From positions 65,955,067-66,019,066 of the forward strand of contig OX359245.1 in assembly GCA_947179485.1 (NCBI GenBank): DNA of 64,000 nucleotides. Direction: 5' to 3'. Shown here in pieces: positions 58,866-64,000 of this stretch (the stretch's first letter is position 1; the number at the start of each line of letters is the position of its first letter). Source of the stretch: Allacma fusca. Its lineage: Eukaryota; Arthropoda; Collembola; Symphypleona; Sminthuridae. The notes beneath the pieces are model-generated. The model had not been told where the DNA came from and searched no databases. It worked only from the letters and a program-made list of their open reading frames with translations. The position numbers and the translations under genes are program-made.

Positions 58866-59530
58866 AGGCAGAAAGACAGTATAAATAAAAGGTTGCAAAA
58901 AATTGTCACGTTTTCAAAATTTCGGCCATAAAATAGCACAGTAAAACTATTCTATTAACCCAACTCGTTGTGGGACATATCAATAATCCCGATAATTATA
59001 GCCGGAAATATCGCCGGCCAATTTAGCGATATTTGCGGTAAAATCCTGCCGCCTTATCGTCATTTGCATTTTAATAAATTCACAGAGAAGCTTGGAATGC
59101 CCCAAAATCCACTTGCATTGGGACAGTAATTCAAACTTTACTTGAATAGTTTTTTTGCAATAATAATAATTATTATTGAAATTCAAATTTGAGTTGGATT
59201 TTAAAACAAATACCTATTGTTCATTCCGGATTAAGTCACCTAACAACATCACACGATGAACGTAACAAATATGTAGTATAGTCAGTCGAATTGGAAGGAG
59301 CAAAATATTATTGTCAGAAGTGGGATTCGAACCCACGCCCTCATTCGAGGACCAGAATCCTCAAACATCTGCATTGCAGACAAGCTTTCACTTGAGTCTG
59401 GCGCCTTAGACCGCTCGGCCATCCTGACATGTTGAGATAATTGGGAGAAAGAATCATCTCCAGTTCTCCTAGTGGTTATTTTCAACTATTTTTATCACTG
59501 TGTCCCAGGTCATGATTTCGCAACATGTAA
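58866..59530. repeat. tRNA-Leu segmental duplication, copy 2
   Basis: Direct copy of 55441-56118; see there for shared landmarks. Confidence 0.75.
59312..59428 (-). tRNA. tRNA-Leu (CAA) with intron, copy 2
   Basis: 117 nt on the minus strand. Differs from copy 1 at only two visible positions, both in the intron (TCTGCAATG for TCTGTAATG, and GAGGA for GAGGG at its 3' edge). Acceptor, anticodon, variable and T arms are the same, so both genes look functional. Confidence 0.93.
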
Positions 59531-60713
59531 GGATTGATAAAGCGACAATGTACCATGTTCGTTCAAACAAATACACAGCTCACAAAGTCCACTTTCATCC
59601 CGAAAAACCGTTGATGGAGATTAGTTTGAACGCTTACATCTTTAAAAGTGATAGAACTGACAGAGGGCATACATAAAATTAATTCTTGTATTGTTCGCTT
59701 CCACAGCAATAACAAGTGCATCCCAATACATATTTTTGAGATCTCATGTAACCAAAAAAAGTGAGGGCTAGTAGTTTATGTTTACTGTGACTTCATTTAC
59801 AGACACGAAGTAAAGACGGTGATTTTTTATCAATTTATAATAAATTAGTAATACGTGCCTGTATCCGCAATTTTTTCTGAAATGCATTGATGCGTAATTA
59901 CATGCAACTCGTTTTGAGTAAAATTCTTTAAAAAAATTTGTATTAACTAAGAAACTTAATTTTTGGTACGATGACGATCCCTAAGCCTAAGTTTTCACCC
60001 ACGGAATATTTGCGGTTCTAAATCTATTCGTTACTGTGTGTGATATTAGCGCATTCAAAGTCTGTAGGAACAATTTATCTCCAAATAAGGGAATAGCTCA
60101 AAGCGGCTTTAATTAGTTTTACTTTTACGCTTTTATGTGTAATAAGGAGAGAAAATAAAAATTCTTCCAAATAATGATGCTCCTGTAGAGAAAGTGCTGG
60201 TTTAGACAAGTCCCATACAGTGTCTGTTCATGAATACGTAAGTATAATTAAATTTATTTAACATAGTGGGCAATACATATGTATCCGCATTAAAAACAAA
60301 ACAGAAATAGCATAGAGTGTATTCTGAGTGTATGTCCCGAAGATTTACGAAAACCATTCAAAACATATGTTTATTCACACTCACAATCAGAGGATTCATA
60401 GTGTGTTAGTCATGTCATATCTGCACAGTAACTGATTTACTAATTTTGAATTATATTTACGGTGCATACACTAATTCTGGATGTCGTCCAACGTACTAGC
60501 TTCGTAACTCATCCTAATATTCTACAAGGGGGGTTACAAGAATTTTACGAATCTTATTTAAATTCACAAATTTTTAAATTCTCTACAAAAATATTTACAA
60601 ATGTCCGAGTAGGTTTCTCTGTTAAATAAACCATAAATAGAGAAAATACTCAAGATTCGCATATACGATTCGGGCGCCCTTTATCTTTTAAGTTTGTACA
60701 GTGTCGAAATGTG
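59531..60713. other. Intergenic, no feature recognised
   Basis: AT-rich sequence with no supported gene or repeat. Confidence 0.5.
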
Positions 60714-60715
60714 TA

Positions 60716-61557
60716 CAGTCGACTCTCCTTATAGCGTCTCTCCCTATAGAGTCACTCTCCCTATAAAGTCATCCTGGGTTCCTCCCAAGCTAAATTATAT
60801 GATAATTTCTACCTTTATAGCGTCACTCGTTATAACTTCAGTTCCTTTATAAAGTCGCTTTTTGTGCCGCCGTAGGGTGAAAGCGTACCCTTATAACGTC
60901 ATGTTGACGTTACAACGCGTCAAACCTAGCTAAATAACATACTGGTTCTGTAATTTTAAAGTTATTTTTATTCTTCTGTTTCACTATAATTGCATTAGCT
61001 TATAATGTCTCGACATTCATTCATTCATTCATTCATTCATTCATAATGTCTCGACGTTATAAAATACTGGAAGGAACGTGTTATTGTAAATATAATGTGC
61101 AAGAGTGGTTAAGGAAATTGATTAATCCCCATCCAGGAAATCCACATTTTCAAGCTTTTAGGTTTATCTGTATTTTCGCATCCAATAAAGAACTGTCATT
61201 CACAGCTTTAACAGAATTACAATTTTCACTGTTTGAAAACTTTTGCAAATGTTCTGAGAAGAGTCTTATTGAGATTCAGAAAATACTTTATGCAATCCTG
61301 ACCTTTTTTGTTGGTGTTAGTGGCATGAGAAACTTCGATAAATGTTATAATCTATTTATTGATATTAACCATTTTTATTCTCATTCTACATAGACATACA
61401 TTATGTGCCAAATGAAACGAGACATGACTCCAATTTAACTAAAAACGGAACATTTGCAATTAAACCGTTATTTATATGATGTGCCTCTATAACGTCGTTC
61501 CCTTATAACGTCACTTTTTGGGAGATTTATTGATGTCGTTATAGAGAGAGTCGACTG
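60716..61557. mobile_element. Pogo/Tigger-like non-autonomous Tc1-mariner element
   Basis: Inverted ends CAGTCGACTCTC and GAGAGTCGACTG flanked by TA (60714-60715 and 61558-61559), as in pogo/Tigger elements. Repeats of CTTATAACGTCA and CTATAGAGTCA lie inside both ends. An ATTC tetranucleotide run is at 61014-61043. A 115-codon frame at 61046 (MSRRYKILEGTCYC...) has no transposase motif that I can recognise. Confidence 0.85.
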
Positions 61558-61559
61558 TA

Positions 61560-63080
61560 TCGTAACGTGGAACGATGTTTTTTAAATATAATAGATTATT
61601 TTAACACAACATATTTAAGTGTGCATGTGTATCTTTTAACTTTGCATGTGTAACAGGGCTGCAAAATTGAAATTGCCCTGGCATTTTGAGAATTTTCATT
61701 TAGTGCCATTTTGAGCATCTATGACACTTCTGACATTTTGGAGCATATTCAGCTTAGGGCAGGCAATTTTGGCATTTTTGCCGCGATATTTTTGATTTGC
61801 ATATAGCTTTAACTATATACCTAATTTTGCATACTAAATCCCAAAGCATTGTGTAGAAATAAACAATTTTATAAAAAATAAATTATTATTTAGATTTTAT
61901 TTTGTTGTAAGAATTCGATCGCATGTATGACGGCGTGAAATTATAAGCCTGCGAAGAAACACTATTACTAAAATGCAACACTATCATATTTAAACCTGAC
62001 AATATTTTACACGTTTCAAAACTCGTGGTCAGCAAAAGGTAAATTATTAACAAACAATTTTTACACAGACATGCCACCCTCCTATCACGTTTTATATAAA
62101 CTTGACGTACCGAAACTCTAAGAATAGGAATTATGTGGTCCAATGAATTAATATGATAAGTACGAAATATGTGAAATATATTTGGCAAAATCATTGCAAT
62201 ATATTGCCAATTGTAAAAAGAAAATTATCATGGCTGAACTTCGAACCTTCAAACATTTAATAGTAATGACATGCATTGCTGAAATCGCAGGACTATTAAC
62301 TAAAAATAACACCCTTCAAACACTACGACATTTAATAAATTGTTTTAGAAAATTGCATTGGATCGAAGTTACCCGAAAGCGCATCTAACATATGTAATTT
62401 AATACTGTTAATTATTAAGTTTCCTGTCACAAATTCCATTCAGAATTCACCATGAAGAAACTGTCATCATTTATAGACAATTTTAATGAGCATTTGTGGT
62501 TAAAATCTGCGTAATTACCAAAAGAATAAGGCTTTAATTCCCTATGATTTCCAAAGGAAATAATCAATACTGAATCAATGTGTAATGTCATAGTTCTAAA
62601 GGCATAAATTATGATTTAAATAAATTTTCGTTATGCAAATGACTGTGTTTTGACAATACAATGGTATCCCACTTTTAAGTGTTTGGAATTGATGGATTAA
62701 TCTAGATTATATAATTATTAAATTACACTTCTGCAACCTGCAAGTTAAGAAATGTTTCAAAGTGTAGCTAAACACACGTCAATATTTAATCAGCACAAGG
62801 AATAACACGTCATTCCGTGTTAAAGGAAATCCATGTTTAAGAATACAAAAATTTCCGAGAATACTGTACTGTTCGTCGGAATGTTAACGAACAAGGACCA
62901 TTTCAAATTTACACTTCAATTCAAAACATCAAAACGTTTTTTCTATATTTTCAAAACCAACTAACCCCCCCCCTACTGGGATTTCCATTATAAATACCTT
63001 GAGAACAACCTTTAAGACAATTACTCCAGAGATACTACATACAAATATTTTGAACTTTGCAAATCCAGTTGAAAGAAAAC
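61560..63080. other. Intergenic, no clear feature
   Basis: Mostly AT-rich. A stretch at 61650-61790 rich in GCATTTTGAG-type repeats resembles part of the GGGTAC element interior (near 5265-5350) and may be a decayed repeat. Confidence 0.4.
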
Positions 63081-64000
63081 ATGCTACAAAAAATTCGATT
63101 ATTGTTCCTTCAACCTTCTCATGACAAATCCCAAAGTGCTTCAAGTTCGGATTTTCCAAGGGAATCACCGCATACGAATAACAAAATCAATGATTCATTT
63201 AGGTTTTTCTTCAATACAGCGCACAAAATTGGATACTCTCCCTACAAATACGACATCAGTGACGGGCGTCTCCATTTTGTGAACCATTGGATATACAAAT
63301 GGGTCTACATTGTGAATTTCATATTAGTATTTATTTATGAAATTTTCCTTATTAGTCAATATTTTAAAACACTACAGAAAGAAGATGCAACATTGAAAGA
63401 AAAATTAACGGGCTTCTTTTTTCCTTGGATGTATGCCGTATTGAACATTAATTATTACATTAGCTGGAAGAGTTGGGGAATTTTGCATTTACTGTTTAAC
63501 TCCAGCTCGGAAGCTACCGTGGAATTTGGAGGTAGTTTTTAAAATTTCTTTACTTAGTTCTTCGTCACTTTTAAGGATTTCAACATGAGTTTATCTCCCG
63601 TTGAAATTTATTCTTGGACGCATTCATATTCATTTACATGCTAAGACGTAGACTTTCATGCACATGAGATATTGTAAATGTAGAATTTAAAGCTAATCAT
63701 ATTTTTGTTAACAAACAGATGCAGCAGCACTACAGCATGAACGGACGCGATCAGATCTGCAGACACGGGATTTAAATTTTGACCAGAAAATAAAAAAATT
63801 CACACGCTCTGTTTTGTTTATCGCTGCATTTCTCAGCACTGTTAAAGCCATAAAAGGGATGGCCGTCCCGCAAAGCCCGGACTTATTTTCATCACTGCTT
63901 ACGGATCCAAAAAGTGGAAACAATCTATCATTTGGTACCAGATTGATCTTCGCAATGCTCCAATTCAATCTGACGTTTTTTCAAACATACTTGTATGCAT
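63081..64000 (+). CDS. Multi-pass membrane protein, gustatory-receptor-like (N-terminal part)
   Basis: Exon 1 (63081-63531) starts at ATG (MLQKIRLLF) and joins in phase to exon 2 (63719 to the window end). The first 60 residues are polar, then comes FFNTAHKIGYSPYKYD and GRLHF, then hydrophobic segments WVYIVNFILVFIYEIFLIS, FFFPWMYAVLNINYYISW, SVLFIAAFLSTVKAI and LIFAMLQFNLTFFQTYLY. The G-x-x-P-x-x-x-D-x-x-x-G-(R/K) pattern before the first membrane segment recurs in the three receptor-like genes between 10720 and 25969, which suggests one superfamily. Arthropod gustatory receptors often have such an N-terminus. The gene runs past the window. Confidence 0.6.

Noticed and set aside
61046-61393. 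Transposase fragment in the pogo-like element
   Set aside because: No helix-turn-helix or DDE motif is visible in the 115 codons.

Overview
The window is AT-rich animal DNA with short spliced exons, GT-AG introns, TATA boxes, intron-bearing tRNA genes and many transposable elements. The gene content (odorant-binding-like protein, gustatory-receptor-like multi-pass proteins, GT92 glycosyltransferases, WS/DGAT acyltransferase, CBP20, catalase) points to an arthropod. A springtail or other basal hexapod is my guess, not something the sequence proves. Many open frames that begin with TTG or GTG are pieces of exons, so gene models were rebuilt by joining exons at splice sites and checking phase.

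Layout. 1-4379: 5' half of a Ty3/gypsy-like LTR retrotransposon on the minus strand (LTR, primer site, gag, a textbook -1 frameshift site, protease). 4615-6523: a hAT-like non-autonomous element. 7252-22470: a tandem segmental duplication, each unit carrying a GT92 glycosyltransferase (+) facing a receptor-like gene (-). The first unit is intact. In the second unit the receptor is intact but the GT92 is dead, from a 778-bp deletion and a transposon in an exon. 22558-25969: another hAT-like element and a third, more diverged receptor. 26839-28128: a seven-exon odorant-binding-like gene. 29778-31389: two small secreted-peptide genes with the same 12-nt first exon. 32049-39299: a C2H2 zinc-finger gene into which a full-length LINE has inserted, flanked by a 1,130-bp direct duplication. 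40366-42030: a WS/DGAT acyltransferase. 44279-45538: nuclear cap-binding protein 20. 47852-54216: a signal-peptide catalase whose second exon is split by a hAT-like element that itself holds a 5'-truncated LINE. 55899-59428: two copies of an intron-containing tRNA-Leu(CAA). 60716-61557: a pogo-like element. 63081-64000: the start of another receptor gene.

The most striking theme is the set of hAT-like elements. At least six families, each with its own terminal inverted repeat and most with exact 8-bp target duplications, carry dense arrays of a private short, palindrome-rich motif next to both ends (GGGTAC, CGATAT, CCGGTT, GACTTGACTA, CAATTTCAA, GAGGGCGAG). Because several landed in only one copy of the tandem duplication, the other copy preserves the empty site, which proves their boundaries.
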